Of a stretch of DNA of 23,692 nt, positions 1 to 5,778 are shown piece after piece; positions within the stretch are counted from its first letter, which is position 1, and each line of letters opens with the position of its first letter. The notes under the pieces were generated by a model. That model was not told where the DNA came from. It did no database searches and saw only the letters and a list, made by a program, of their open reading frames with translations. The DNA lies in the IMG/VR virus record IMGVR_UViG_3300023119_000127, positions 1 to 23,692 of that record, one strand, 5' to 3'. The DNA is from a virus. The position numbers and the translations under genes are program-made.

Positions 1-141
1 AATAACCAAACTTTTTCTGCAAGAAATCATTCTTGGAAAAGAAATGGTTATCCTAACTTAGTTTGGTTTATAGACAGTTTCCTTGGAAAAGGCCACTGTT
101 TAGAATGTTGGGTGTACTGGAAGGTACGCCGCAAGTGGTAA
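1..141 (+). CDS. C-terminal end of an unrecognised protein (5' truncated)
   Basis: Frame 1 is open from the first base to the TAA at 139-141 and gives the last 46 residues of a protein whose start lies outside the window. The fragment is rich in Trp, Arg and Lys, has a CLEC-type Cys pair (residues 34 and 37) and ends in VRRKW. The Cys pair hints at a metal site, but no family is recognised. Support comes from context: the stop codon sits directly at the foot of a strong terminator hairpin, as expected for the last gene of a transcription unit. An overlapping frame from 63 is rejected because it reads through that hairpin. Confidence 0.55.
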   Translation, partial: NNQTFSARNHSWKRNGYPNLVWFIDSFLGKGHCLECWVYWKVRRKW

Positions 142-145
142 TTTG

Positions 146-215
146 GCCTCGGCTCCTCTGGTGGTTCCCTTCGGGGAGCTGCTGGGGGAGTCGGGGTAAA
201 ATTTTTTTTTTTTTT
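146..215 (+). terminator. Very long intrinsic terminator with UUCG loop and T14 tract
   Basis: Bases 146-169 pair with 174-197 without interruption around a UUCG tetraloop (170-173), a 24-bp stem. After one mismatch (145/198) pairing continues for five more pairs (140-144 with 199-203). Nine of the 24 pairs are G-U, so the helix exists only in RNA copied from this strand. Fourteen Ts follow at 202-215. The structure begins immediately after the stop codon of the upstream partial gene. Stem, tetraloop and U tract make this a textbook intrinsic terminator of unusual length. Confidence 0.92.
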
Positions 216-224
216 GATATTAAG

Positions 225-404
225 ATGAAATGGATATTAATTTTTATTAGTTACTCTAATGGTCATGTTATAACTGTTGGTAACGGTGTCTTCGAGACAC
301 ACATGGAATGCTTTGCTGCTAGAGAGATTCTTAGCAGTGAAGTCGGTGGGGGTAATGGTTACTTCCCTCCTAACTTGCAAGCTATTTGTATGCAAGTAAA
401 ATAA
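225..404 (+). CDS. Small conserved-type phage protein, function unknown
   Basis: A 59-residue protein starting MKWILIFISYSNGHVITVG. The first half is hydrophobic and beta-like; the middle has CFAAREI, and the end is PPNLQAICMQVK. Small marine-phage proteins of this form (hydrophobic start, a central C-F-x-x-R-E helix, a short beta-like end) are familiar, but none that I know has an assigned role. The frame is also open upstream to 63, but that would run through the terminator and its poly-T tract, giving FFFF, so the ATG at 225 is preferred. No good Shine-Dalgarno precedes it; the region just upstream is the T14 tract. It is followed 40 bp later by the Hsp20 gene. Confidence 0.65.
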   Translation: MKWILIFISYSNGHVITVGNGVFETHMECFAAREILSSEVGGGNGYFPPNLQAICMQVK

Positions 405-444
405 ACTTAAAATAAACGCCGAAAGGGTTTAGAAAGGAAATATA

Positions 445-828
445 ATGCTTAATAAAGATTATTTTTTAGGATTTGACCGTTTGATGAGAGATATGGAAAC
501 CTTTGGAGGCAATATTCCAAAGTATCCTCCTCATAATATTATCAAGGAAGATGATAAGTTTAAAATTGAAATGGCTTTAGCTGGCTTTGCAAAAGAAGAC
601 ATTTCGATTGAGGTCAAAGATAAAATTTTAAGAGTAACAGGAGAGCCTTTAGAGGAAGCTAAAGACTATGTATTTAAAGGTATCTCTTCAAAAAGATTTG
701 AAAAGAGCTTTATGCTTGGTGAACATATTAAAGTAATTGACGCAGATATGGTCAATGGTTTATTAAGTATATCACTTGAGGAAATTATTCCTGAAGAGAA
801 TAAGCCACTTACAATTCAAATTAAATAA
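445..828 (+). CDS. Small heat shock protein Hsp20 (alpha-crystallin family)
   Basis: A 127-residue ATP-independent holdase-type chaperone. The alpha-crystallin domain spans about residues 31-115. It carries the family signatures: MALAGFAKEDISIEV near 43-57, the RFEKSFML strand near 84-91 and the A-x-x-x-N-G-L-L motif at 100-107. The C-terminal tail ends in IQI (124-126), matching the I-x-I motif by which Hsp20 dimers join into oligomers. The N-terminal arm is short (about 30 residues), as in other phage members. Start ATG 445 has AAAGGA upstream at good spacing. Hsp20 genes are frequent in T4-like cyanophages and other marine phages, where they are thought to protect capsid proteins or host enzymes during infection; that role is inference here. 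Confidence 0.93.
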   Translation: MLNKDYFLGFDRLMRDMETFGGNIPKYPPHNIIKEDDKFKIEMALAGFAKEDISIEVKDKILRVTGEPLEEAKDYVFKGISSKRFEKSFMLGEHIKVIDADMVNGLLSISLEEIIPEENKPLTIQIK

Positions 829-850
829 CACACACAGAAAGAACACACAC

Positions 851-1102
851 ATGGAAAAATACACTAAAAATCCTTATCAAATCCGTTATGACGTACTTGC
901 AATGGCTAAAGACATGATGGATAAAGCTTATGAAACCAACATGACTATTGCTGAGAAAGCAATGGAAACTTATAAAGACAATGCAGAAGAAGCATTAAAG
1001 GCATGGAAGAATTATGTGCCTGTAATGTACACCCCAGACGAAATTAAAAAGAATGCAGAAAGTCTTTATGAATTTGTTGTGAGTAAGCCTCATGAGAAAT
1101 AA
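851..1102 (+). CDS. Conserved-type 83-residue helical protein next to Hsp20
   Basis: An 83-residue, mostly helical and charged protein with no membrane segment. It begins MEKYTKNPYQIRYDVLAMA and has a C-terminal YTPDEIKKNAESLYEFV segment. Similar small proteins (a helix, then a linker with MYTPEEI-like sequence) occur in T4-like marine phages without known function. The frame is open upstream to 776, but that region overlaps the end of hsp20 in another frame. The ATG at 851 has an AGAAAGAA ribosome-binding stretch in a 22-nt gap after the hsp20 stop, so it is the preferred start. The pairing with Hsp20 suggests co-transcription. Confidence 0.75.
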   Translation: MEKYTKNPYQIRYDVLAMAKDMMDKAYETNMTIAEKAMETYKDNAEEALKAWKNYVPVMYTPDEIKKNAESLYEFVVSKPHEK

Positions 1103-1217
1103 CCACTATGCTTATGCTAGGAAACTTAGAGCAAAAGTTCTTAAACTCTTAATGAGAAAACTTATCAAGGGTTTTCCAGTAATTTTGCCAGATAAATATC
1201 TGAAAAATAATACCTGA
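1092..1217 (+). CDS. Possible 41-residue basic protein
   Basis: An ATG inside the end of the previous gene opens a 41-residue frame starting MRNNHYAYARKLRAKVLK and ending in the TGA at 1215-1217. It is strongly basic and probably helical (RKLRAKVLKLLMRKLIK), with a short end PVILPDKYLKNNT. Coding support is the 11-nt overlap with the upstream stop, which is common in this genome, and the filling of an otherwise empty gap. Against it: no clear Shine-Dalgarno, no family, and its stop codon lies inside the 23-nt repeat (1208-1230). It could be spurious. Confidence 0.4.
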   Translation: MRNNHYAYARKLRAKVLKLLMRKLIKGFPVILPDKYLKNNT

Positions 1218-1230
1218 CGTTTAAGAATAA
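1208..1230 (+). promoter_or_regulatory. Repeat element copy 1, candidate phage promoter
   Basis: This 23-nt sequence (TAATAC followed by CTGACGTTTAAGAATAA) recurs exactly at 21801-21823, and its last 17 bases recur at 21717-21733. All copies have the same orientation, lie at the end of a gene and precede an untranslated structured stretch. The TAATAC start resembles the beginning of T7-class promoters, but copy 2 lacks it. Host-type -35/-10 boxes are not conserved around the copies. A promoter for a phage RNA polymerase is the simplest reading; a binding or packaging site is possible. Confidence 0.5.
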
Positions 1231-1235
1231 CTTTG

Positions 1236-1379
1236 CTAAGGCTCTGCCAAAGTGATACTAAAGGACTCTCTTACTGGTACTTGAAAAGAGATGCTCTGTA
1301 TGCCCCCCGATAGTACCCACCGAGTATACTCATGTAACTCTTTTCGGGGGGTTATTAAGTATCACTTTGGTATCCTTAG
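1236..1379 (+). ncRNA. Structured RNA candidate (long-range stem with three-way junction)
   Basis: A closing stem pairs 1236-1241 with 1374-1379 (6 bp), then an internal loop, then 1247-1259 with 1358-1370 (13 perfect pairs). Inside are two nested branches: TCTCTT 1267-1272 with AAGAGA 1286-1291, and CCCCCCGA 1303-1310 with TCGGGGGG 1344-1351. GAAAAGAG (1283-1290) is also a perfect complement of CTCTTTTC (1338-1345). That gives either a switch between two folds or a pseudoknot next to the C6/G6 helix. GGTACT (1276-1281) can pair with AGTACC (1312-1317). It contains no credible gene. It lies 6 nt after repeat copy 1 and before a terminator-like hairpin. It may be a small RNA or a 5' leader of the gene at 1449; no known RNA family is recognised. 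Confidence 0.6.
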
Positions 1380-1382
1380 TGT

Positions 1383-1418
1383 AAGAATTTAAGATTATAA
1401 TTTAAGTTCTTGTTTTTT
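1383..1418 (+). terminator. AT-rich terminator-like hairpin
   Basis: Bases 1383-1393 pair with 1401-1411 (11 pairs, two of them G-U) around a 7-nt loop. Six Ts follow at 1413-1418, and another T-rich run at 1420-1430. The layout is that of an intrinsic terminator, but the stem is AT-rich and probably leaky. It sits between the structured RNA and the ribosome-binding site (1436-1440) of the next gene, so it could end a small RNA or act as an attenuator. Confidence 0.5.
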
Positions 1419-1448
1419 ATTTATTTTTTATTAATAAGGATTTTAATT

Positions 1449-2192
1449 ATGAACTTTTCACAATTCCATACAGAACCTTTTGGATTGAAGGTAGGCAAAG
1501 GCAAAGTTGATGGGCATAAGTCAGTGCATAAATTTGGTGCTGTTAATGCTATGTCACAAAACCAATCAGGAAGTATTTGGGATGTCGATGATACTAACTA
1601 TCCTTGGAGCAGTTTCAATAGTGCTTCTACTCTGGATATTCCTGCTGTTAATTCTAGTGATTCTGGGAAGACTGTAACTATTGTTGGCTTAGATGCTAAC
1701 TACAATGAACAAACAGAAAGTGTTGTTGTTAGTTCTTCTACAACTTCTACTACAACTAATTCTTTTATTCGTGTTTACCGTGCCTTTATTGAAGATGGTG
1801 CTACTAATGTAGATGATATACTAATTCAAGTAAGTGCTGTAACTGTTTGTAAAATTACTGCTGGCAAGGGTCAAACTCTTATGGCTATTTATACGGTCCC
1901 TGCAGGGTACACTGGATATCTTATGAAAGGTACTGCAACCTGTCAAGCAGGAGCTGATGCTACAGTGAATATGTTTGTACGTTACTTTGGACAAGACTCT
2001 TTCAGAATTGGTCACAGCTTAGAAGTTTCGGGTACTGGAGGACAGTATGTTTATGACTTTGCTTGCCCAGTTAAAATACCTGAGAAATCTGATATAGATG
2101 TTAGAGGCACAATGCGCTCTAATAATGCAAGACTTACATCAGCTTTTGACTTAATCTTGCAAAGTAACTCAAGTATTATTTTGGAAAGATAA
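1449..2192 (+). CDS. Probable virion structural protein
   Basis: A 247-residue, Ser/Thr/Gly-rich, beta-strand-like protein starting MNFSQFHTEPFGLKVGKGK. An early IWDVDDTNYPW segment and a GKTVTIVGLDANYNEQTE segment resemble proteins of unknown function seen among structural genes of marine podo- and myophages. The centre (AIYTVPAGYTGYLMKGTA) looks like a beta-sandwich, and there is no signal peptide or membrane segment. The frame opens at 1410, but the ATG at 1449 is chosen because AAGGA lies at 1436-1440 with 8-nt spacing, and the upstream extension would encode a Phe/Leu-rich stretch from the T-rich terminator. It stands alone between two non-coding gaps, downstream of the structured RNA. 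A capsid decoration or other head-associated role is possible but not shown. Confidence 0.7.
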   Translation: MNFSQFHTEPFGLKVGKGKVDGHKSVHKFGAVNAMSQNQSGSIWDVDDTNYPWSSFNSASTLDIPAVNSSDSGKTVTIVGLDANYNEQTESVVVSSSTTSTTTNSFIRVYRAFIEDGATNVDDILIQVSAVTVCKITAGKGQTLMAIYTVPAGYTGYLMKGTATCQAGADATVNMFVRYFGQDSFRIGHSLEVSGTGGQYVYDFACPVKIPEKSDIDVRGTMRSNNARLTSAFDLILQSNSSIILER

Positions 2193-2333
2193 ATAATATT
2201 ATTTGGAAAAACTAAATAATCTTTTTTAAATAAAAACAATGACTTACTGTTAGTATCCCTTAAGTTACTGAAAGTAATGGATAAATATTTTAAAATTTTT
2301 TATATCTTGGCAAATAGAACTTTGAAAAACCTG

Positions 2334-2342
2334 AAAGGAGGT
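2334..2342 (+). promoter_or_regulatory. Strong ribosome-binding site for the TerS-like gene
   Basis: AAAGGAGGT lies 4 nt before the ATG at 2347 and is a near-complete match to the 16S anti-Shine-Dalgarno sequence, the strongest in this region. The gap before it (2193-2333) is AT-rich. It holds a 14-nt palindrome at 2191-2204 and a small hairpin at 2265-2277 (TTACT, loop GAA, AGTAA), but no clear promoter. Confidence 0.8.
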
Positions 2343-2346
2343 CACA

Positions 2347-2721
2347 ATGCCAGACAACCGCAAAGATAAATCTGGAGGCCGTAAGCCTGGGAGTGGACGT
2401 CCTAAAGGGTCTAAAAACATTAACTCTATGGCATCAGTACGTAAGCTTGAGGAGCTTGGTTTTGATCCTATTGAGATGATGGTTAAAAAGTATCAAGAGA
2501 TACAATCTAAGTTAGACTATTTAGAAGAAATTGGTAAGCATACTTCTGGTGCTTATGCACAGATGACCGCTACACAAGGTACACTTATTAATAACCTTAT
2601 GCAGTATGGTTATAAGAAGATCCCTGATAAAATTGAACAAGAGGTTACTGAAAAGAAACCTATTAGCATTCTACTCACAGATACTAATGAAAAAGAAAAA
2701 GAGGATACTTCCAATGAATAA
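2347..2721 (+). CDS. Terminase small subunit-like DNA-binding protein
   Basis: A 124-residue protein. Residues 9-23 are Gly/Arg/Lys-rich with a GRP core (17-19), an AT-hook-like DNA contact. Then come a helical KLEELGFDPIEMMVKKYQE segment (about 34-52), further helices and an acidic tail. The FDPIE helix after a GRPKGS-type leader is typical of TerS-like proteins in marine phages. TerS recognises phage DNA and hands it to TerL. The position supports the call: terL is about 1.7 kb downstream with only small genes between, as between genes 18 and 19 of T7. A general DNA-binding protein is the alternative. Confidence 0.55.
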   Translation: MPDNRKDKSGGRKPGSGRPKGSKNINSMASVRKLEELGFDPIEMMVKKYQEIQSKLDYLEEIGKHTSGAYAQMTATQGTLINNLMQYGYKKIPDKIEQEVTEKKPISILLTDTNEKEKEDTSNE

Positions 2722-2980
2722 AGCAGAGGAATCTTGGCACTTGTCTAAAAGTGTACCTATAACGTTTATTTTAGCCATTGCAATACAAACATTTGGTGTT
2801 ATATGGTATATGTCTAATCTTGATGCTAACGTAGAATTAAATGCTCGTGATATTGCACGACATGAAATACGTCTTAATGAGATGGAGAAAACAACACAAG
2901 AGTTAAAGGTGCTTAATGCTCGTATAGATGAGAACATTAAGGCCATTCGTGAAATGATGGAAAAATCTAGGTCAAACTAA
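2714..2980 (+). CDS. Small membrane protein with coiled coil (spanin-like)
   Basis: An 88-residue protein with one N-terminal membrane segment (about residues 14-33, VPITFILAIAIQTFGVIWYM) followed by a charged coiled-coil-like region to the end. That topology (short inside end, one membrane helix, long outer coiled coil) is that of an inner-membrane spanin such as T7 gp18.5, and the place after TerS also matches T7. No outer lipoprotein partner is seen. The frame is open from 2606, but that part overlaps the TerS-like gene out of frame; ATG 2714 has GAGGA at 2701-2705. It resembles the product at 3460-3825 in layout. Spanin function is inference. Confidence 0.65.
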   Translation: MNKAEESWHLSKSVPITFILAIAIQTFGVIWYMSNLDANVELNARDIARHEIRLNEMEKTTQELKVLNARIDENIKAIREMMEKSRSN

Positions 2981-2981
2981 G

Positions 2982-3458
2982 ATGGATCCTATTAGCTGCG
3001 TAACTCTTGCGGCTGGTGCTTTTAAGACTATTAAGGCTGCTATAGGCGCTGGAAAAGACTTACAAGACATGACTAGCCAACTATCCACTTGGGGTAAGGC
3101 TTTTAGTGACTTTACTAACTTAGAAGAGAGAGCTAAAAACCCTCCGTGGTGGCAAAAGACGTTTAAAGGCAGTGATGAAGAAACTGCCCTTGAAATATTT
3201 GCACACAAGAAGAAAATGGAACAGATGCGTAAAGAGATCAAAGATCATATCTCTTGGCATTATGGCCCTTCTGCTTGGGAAGAAGTATTACAGATAGAAG
3301 CAAGTATGAGACGTAAACGTAAACAAGAGTTATATGCTAAACAGCAACGTATGGATGCTATTATTAACTGGACTGCAGGACTAGCTATTTTTGGTCTTGG
3401 TCTTGGTATGATGATATTAATCTTTTATTATATTGGTGTAGCACAAGGAAAGTGGTAA
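2982..3458 (+). CDS. Membrane-anchored phage protein of unknown function
   Basis: A 158-residue protein. The start (MDPISCVTLAAGAFKTIKAAI) is a hydrophobic helix followed by a soluble helical part. The middle has the distinctive AKNPPWWQKTFKG segment (about 52-64) and long Lys/Arg-rich helices. A single membrane helix near the C-terminus (about 129-151) leaves a short tail. Proteins with this order (N-terminal helix, a proline-tryptophan turn, a charged helical middle, C-terminal membrane helix) are common near terminase genes of marine phages; no function is established. It sits 1 nt after the previous stop and 1 nt before the next start, so the three membrane-protein genes form one translational unit. 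A lysis or injection role is possible. Confidence 0.65.
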   Translation: MDPISCVTLAAGAFKTIKAAIGAGKDLQDMTSQLSTWGKAFSDFTNLEERAKNPPWWQKTFKGSDEETALEIFAHKKKMEQMRKEIKDHISWHYGPSAWEEVLQIEASMRRKRKQELYAKQQRMDAIINWTAGLAIFGLGLGMMILIFYYIGVAQGKW

Positions 3459-3459
3459 C

Positions 3460-3825
3460 ATGGAAAACTTAAAACTACCTATTGCTTTAGTGTTAGCTAT
3501 GGCAGCACAGTTAGCAGGTGGTGTGTGGTGGGTATCCCAACAAGCTGCTACTATTGCTAACTTAGAAGAGACTGTTAATCAACTAGGCTCTAAAATGGCT
3601 ATAGAAGATAATGTTAATCTTAAAAGAGACGTACAAGATAATGCTATGGAAATAGGCCACATTTGGGATGACAACGATGATCTCTGGGACGAGCTAGAAG
3701 GGCTATCTATGTCACTTAATGATATTAACAGGCTAAAGCAAAGAATAGCAGCTATCGAGACAGAACTTAAGTATATTGGGCGTGACCATGAAGGTATGTT
3801 TGATATGAAAGGTAATGATATGTGA
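3460..3825 (+). CDS. Small membrane protein with acidic coiled coil
   Basis: A 121-residue protein with one N-terminal membrane helix (about 6-25, ending in GGVWWVSQQ) and a long, acidic helical region with heptad-like spacing. The HIWDDNDDLWDELEGL stretch near the middle is strongly acidic and unusual. Its layout copies that of the 88-residue product at 2714-2980, suggesting an old duplication or a common role, although the sequences differ. Its last codons overlap the GTG start of the next small ORF. It could act as a spanin-like or other membrane lysis component; this is inference from topology and from its position between TerS and TerL. Confidence 0.65.
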   Translation: MENLKLPIALVLAMAAQLAGGVWWVSQQAATIANLEETVNQLGSKMAIEDNVNLKRDVQDNAMEIGHIWDDNDDLWDELEGLSMSLNDINRLKQRIAAIETELKYIGRDHEGMFDMKGNDM

Positions 3826-3977
3826 AGAAATATGTTTATTATGATGACAAAGGAAAAGTACTCATCATGACTAGACATAAACGCATAGGTGAGGAGTACG
3901 TTAAAAATGTCCTATCACAACAGAAAAGCAAAAAGAAAAAGCCCAACAAGCGCAAAGCCAAAGAAAAAGGCACCTAA
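3822..3977 (+). CDS. Possible 51-residue lysine-rich protein (GTG start)
   Basis: A GTG that overlaps the stop of the preceding gene (GTGA) opens a 51-residue frame: MKKYVYYDDKGKVLIMTRHK, then an E/V/Y helix and a strongly basic end (QKSKKKKPNKRKAKEKGT). AAAGGT lies upstream at usable spacing. The first part looks like a small beta hairpin with a D-D-K-G turn, as in real small phage proteins. Its last 71 bases are shared, in another frame, with the next small gene. An internal ATG at 3867 would give a 36-residue form. GTG is also the probable start of terL nearby, so the choice is not unusual here. Confidence 0.55.
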   Translation: MKKYVYYDDKGKVLIMTRHKRIGEEYVKNVLSQQKSKKKKPNKRKAKEKGT

Positions 3978-4047
3978 AGGTTATCACTACATGCCTAATG
4001 GAAAGCTTATGAAGGGTGCTACTCATAAGAGTGGAAGGAAAAAGTAA
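3907..4047 (+). CDS. Small basic phage protein
   Basis: A 46-residue protein: a Lys/Arg-rich N-terminal half followed by PKGYHYMPNGKLMKGATHKS. The latter (G-Y-H-Y-M-P-N-G-x-L-M-x-G-x-x-H) recurs in very small marine-phage proteins usually found near terminase genes; no function is known. Its N-terminal half overlaps the end of the GTG-started ORF in another frame, and its TAA overlaps the ATG of the next gene (TAATG). The compact histidine/tyrosine turn and basic tail suggest nucleic-acid contact, which is speculative. Confidence 0.65.
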   Translation: MSYHNRKAKRKSPTSAKPKKKAPKGYHYMPNGKLMKGATHKSGRKK

Positions 4048-4430
4048 TGGCTAGAGCAAATCCACGCATTTGGGAAAGAGCAAAGGCTAAAGCTAAAGCT
4101 CGTATGGGTGGTAAACATTCTGCTAGAGCCATGCAATTAGCCGCTAAATACTATAAAGACATGGGCGGTAAATACACTGGTGGTAAAACAGCAGCTCAGA
4201 AGTCTATGACTAAATGGACTAAACAAGACTGGGGTACTAAGAGTGGTAAGAATAGTGTTCTTGGTAAAGATGCTACTGGTGAGCGTTATTTGCCTAAAAG
4301 GGATCGTGAAAAGCTTACCAAAGCACAGTATGCCTCCACCACTAGAAAAAAGCGAGCTGACCTTAAGAAGGGAAAACAATTTTCCCAACAGCCCAAAAAG
4401 GTCAAGAAAAAGTTAGGTCGTAAAAAGTGA
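4047..4430 (+). CDS. DUF5872-like basic protein
   Basis: A 127-residue, strongly basic protein with recognisable blocks in order: ANPRIWERAKAKAK at 4-17, a sARAmQLAAKYYKDMGGKY segment at 25-43, KWTKQDWGTKSGK at 56-68, YLPKRDREKLT at 81-91, and a QFSQQPKK tail at 111-118. This order (N-P-x-x-W, then W-T-x-x-x-W-G-T-K-S-G, then Y-L-P-K) matches my memory of the DUF5872 family, found in phages and in giant viruses of algae and amoebae. Its function is unknown; a DNA-associated role is suspected from charge. It directly precedes terL, which starts inside its stop region, so the two are translationally coupled. Confidence 0.7.
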   Translation: MARANPRIWERAKAKAKARMGGKHSARAMQLAAKYYKDMGGKYTGGKTAAQKSMTKWTKQDWGTKSGKNSVLGKDATGERYLPKRDREKLTKAQYASTTRKKRADLKKGKQFSQQPKKVKKKLGRKK

Positions 4431-5752
4431 TAAAGTTACATGAGAAACAGTCAGAAGTTATTAGAGATTTATTTGTAAATAAGAGTAATCGTTATGCAGT
4501 AGTTAATGCTAGTCGAGGCTTTGGCAAGTCTTACTTAGCAGCTACAGCGGCTATTATAGCAGTACAAGAATTAATGAATTTAGATGAGGATGTTCCTAAT
4601 AAGAACGTAGCCCTCATTGCCCCTACCTACAGCCAAGCAGTAGATATTTACTATCCACTGATAGCTTGGCAACTGGGTATGGAGGACTTTGCTGATAAGG
4701 CTTCTAAAGCAGCAGGACAATTTTGGTTTCCAAATAACGTTCAGCTTAAGCTTTGGTCTTATGAAGCATCACAACGTATGCGGGGTACAGGCCAGTATTT
4801 TATAGTAGCCGATGAGGTTACTTCTTGGAAGGGTGCTGGTATGAACCTTAAAGAGTCATGGGAATCAATTATACAACCTTGTGTTGCTACTCGTTGGTCT
4901 CCTATGAACGCTAAAAAGTTTAACGCTAACTCTGGTCGAGCACTTATTATTAGTACTCCCAGTGGTTATGATTATTTCTATGAGATGTATAACAGACAAG
5001 ATTATGATGATGACTGGAAAAGTTATACATATACATACAAGGATTCTCCTTTCTTAGATGAAGAGGAGATTGAAAGGGTAAAGCTAACACTGGACCCCTT
5101 AAAGTTTGCTAGAGAATATACTGCAAGCTTTGAAGATTCAGGTAATAATGTGTTTTATACGTTTAATCGTAAAGAGCATATTGACAATACACTTCAAAAT
5201 TTTGAGGAAGGTGAAGACGTTCATGTCGCTATTGACTTTAACGTTGGAATCATGGCCTCAGTTATCTTTGCTATTCGGGGAAATCAAATCCAAATACTGG
5301 ATGAGATGCAAGGACACCCCGATACTGAAACCCTAGCAAGAGCGCTTAAGGAAAAGTATAATGATCATCGTATCATTTCTTATCCTGATCCTGCTGGGAG
5401 GGCGAGAAAAACTTCAGCTGCTGTCGGTGTTACTGATTTCAGGATCCTAGAGACACACGGTATATTTACCAGAGCACATACAAAAGCTCCACCGATTGTA
5501 GACTCAGTAGCAGCTGTGAATAAAAAGTTTAAGAACGCCAATGGTGATATTGACATGCTAGTTCATCCTAAGTGTGTTAATACCATTAAGTCTCTAGAGC
5601 GTACACAGTGGGTAGAGTCTAACCCAGATAGTGCCACGATTGATAAAAAAGAAGGTATTGAACATTGGACAGATGCACTGCGCTATGCAGTAGAATATCT
5701 ATATCCAATCAGAGCAGGAACTAAAGTCGTTAAGCGTGGCTTTAATTTCTAA
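4427..5752 (+). CDS. terL: Terminase large subunit (DNA packaging ATPase/nuclease)
   Basis: A 441-residue motor protein that cuts concatemers and pumps DNA into the prohead through the portal. The N-terminal ATPase has Walker A SRGFGKS (29-35), Walker B FIVADE (about 124-129) and the coupling motif STPSG (about 176-180). The C-terminal RNase H-like nuclease begins at VAIDFNVG with Asp270, followed by a YPDPAGRARKT segment (about 323-333) and WTDALRYAVEYL near the end. The Arg-Gly-Phe-Gly-Lys-Ser P-loop is of the kind found in T7-like and related terminases. Length is short but complete. The start is a GTG overlapping the previous stop; no in-frame ATG lies near. Whether packaging uses cos, pac or terminal repeats cannot be read here. 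Confidence 0.93.
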   Translation: MIKLHEKQSEVIRDLFVNKSNRYAVVNASRGFGKSYLAATAAIIAVQELMNLDEDVPNKNVALIAPTYSQAVDIYYPLIAWQLGMEDFADKASKAAGQFWFPNNVQLKLWSYEASQRMRGTGQYFIVADEVTSWKGAGMNLKESWESIIQPCVATRWSPMNAKKFNANSGRALIISTPSGYDYFYEMYNRQDYDDDWKSYTYTYKDSPFLDEEEIERVKLTLDPLKFAREYTASFEDSGNNVFYTFNRKEHIDNTLQNFEEGEDVHVAIDFNVGIMASVIFAIRGNQIQILDEMQGHPDTETLARALKEKYNDHRIISYPDPAGRARKTSAAVGVTDFRILETHGIFTRAHTKAPPIVDSVAAVNKKFKNANGDIDMLVHPKCVNTIKSLERTQWVESNPDSATIDKKEGIEHWTDALRYAVEYLYPIRAGTKVVKRGFNF

Positions 5753-5778
5753 TAACACAGCAAAGAAGGAATAAAATA

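Noticed and set aside
63-404. A 113-residue ORF starting at 63
   Set aside because: It crosses the stop of the upstream frame, the 24-bp terminator stem and the T14 tract. Only the part from ATG 225 looks like a real protein.
776-850. An upstream start for the 83-residue protein
   Set aside because: It would overlap hsp20 out of frame; the ATG at 851 has a purine-rich ribosome-binding stretch.
1231-1420. A tRNA or tmRNA in the structured gap
   Set aside because: There is no acceptor stem with CCA, no T-loop GTTCRA motif and no anticodon arm in the folded region.
2191-2204. A 14-nt palindrome as an operator or attachment site
   Set aside because: It consists of A and T only, in an AT-rich gap and partly inside a stop codon, and is not repeated elsewhere in the window.
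2051-2239. Reverse-strand ORFs such as those at 2051-2239, 2671-2946 and 3579-3878
   Set aside because: They are shadows of forward genes, low in sequence sense (Ser/Ile/Phe-rich), with no start signal or conserved motif.
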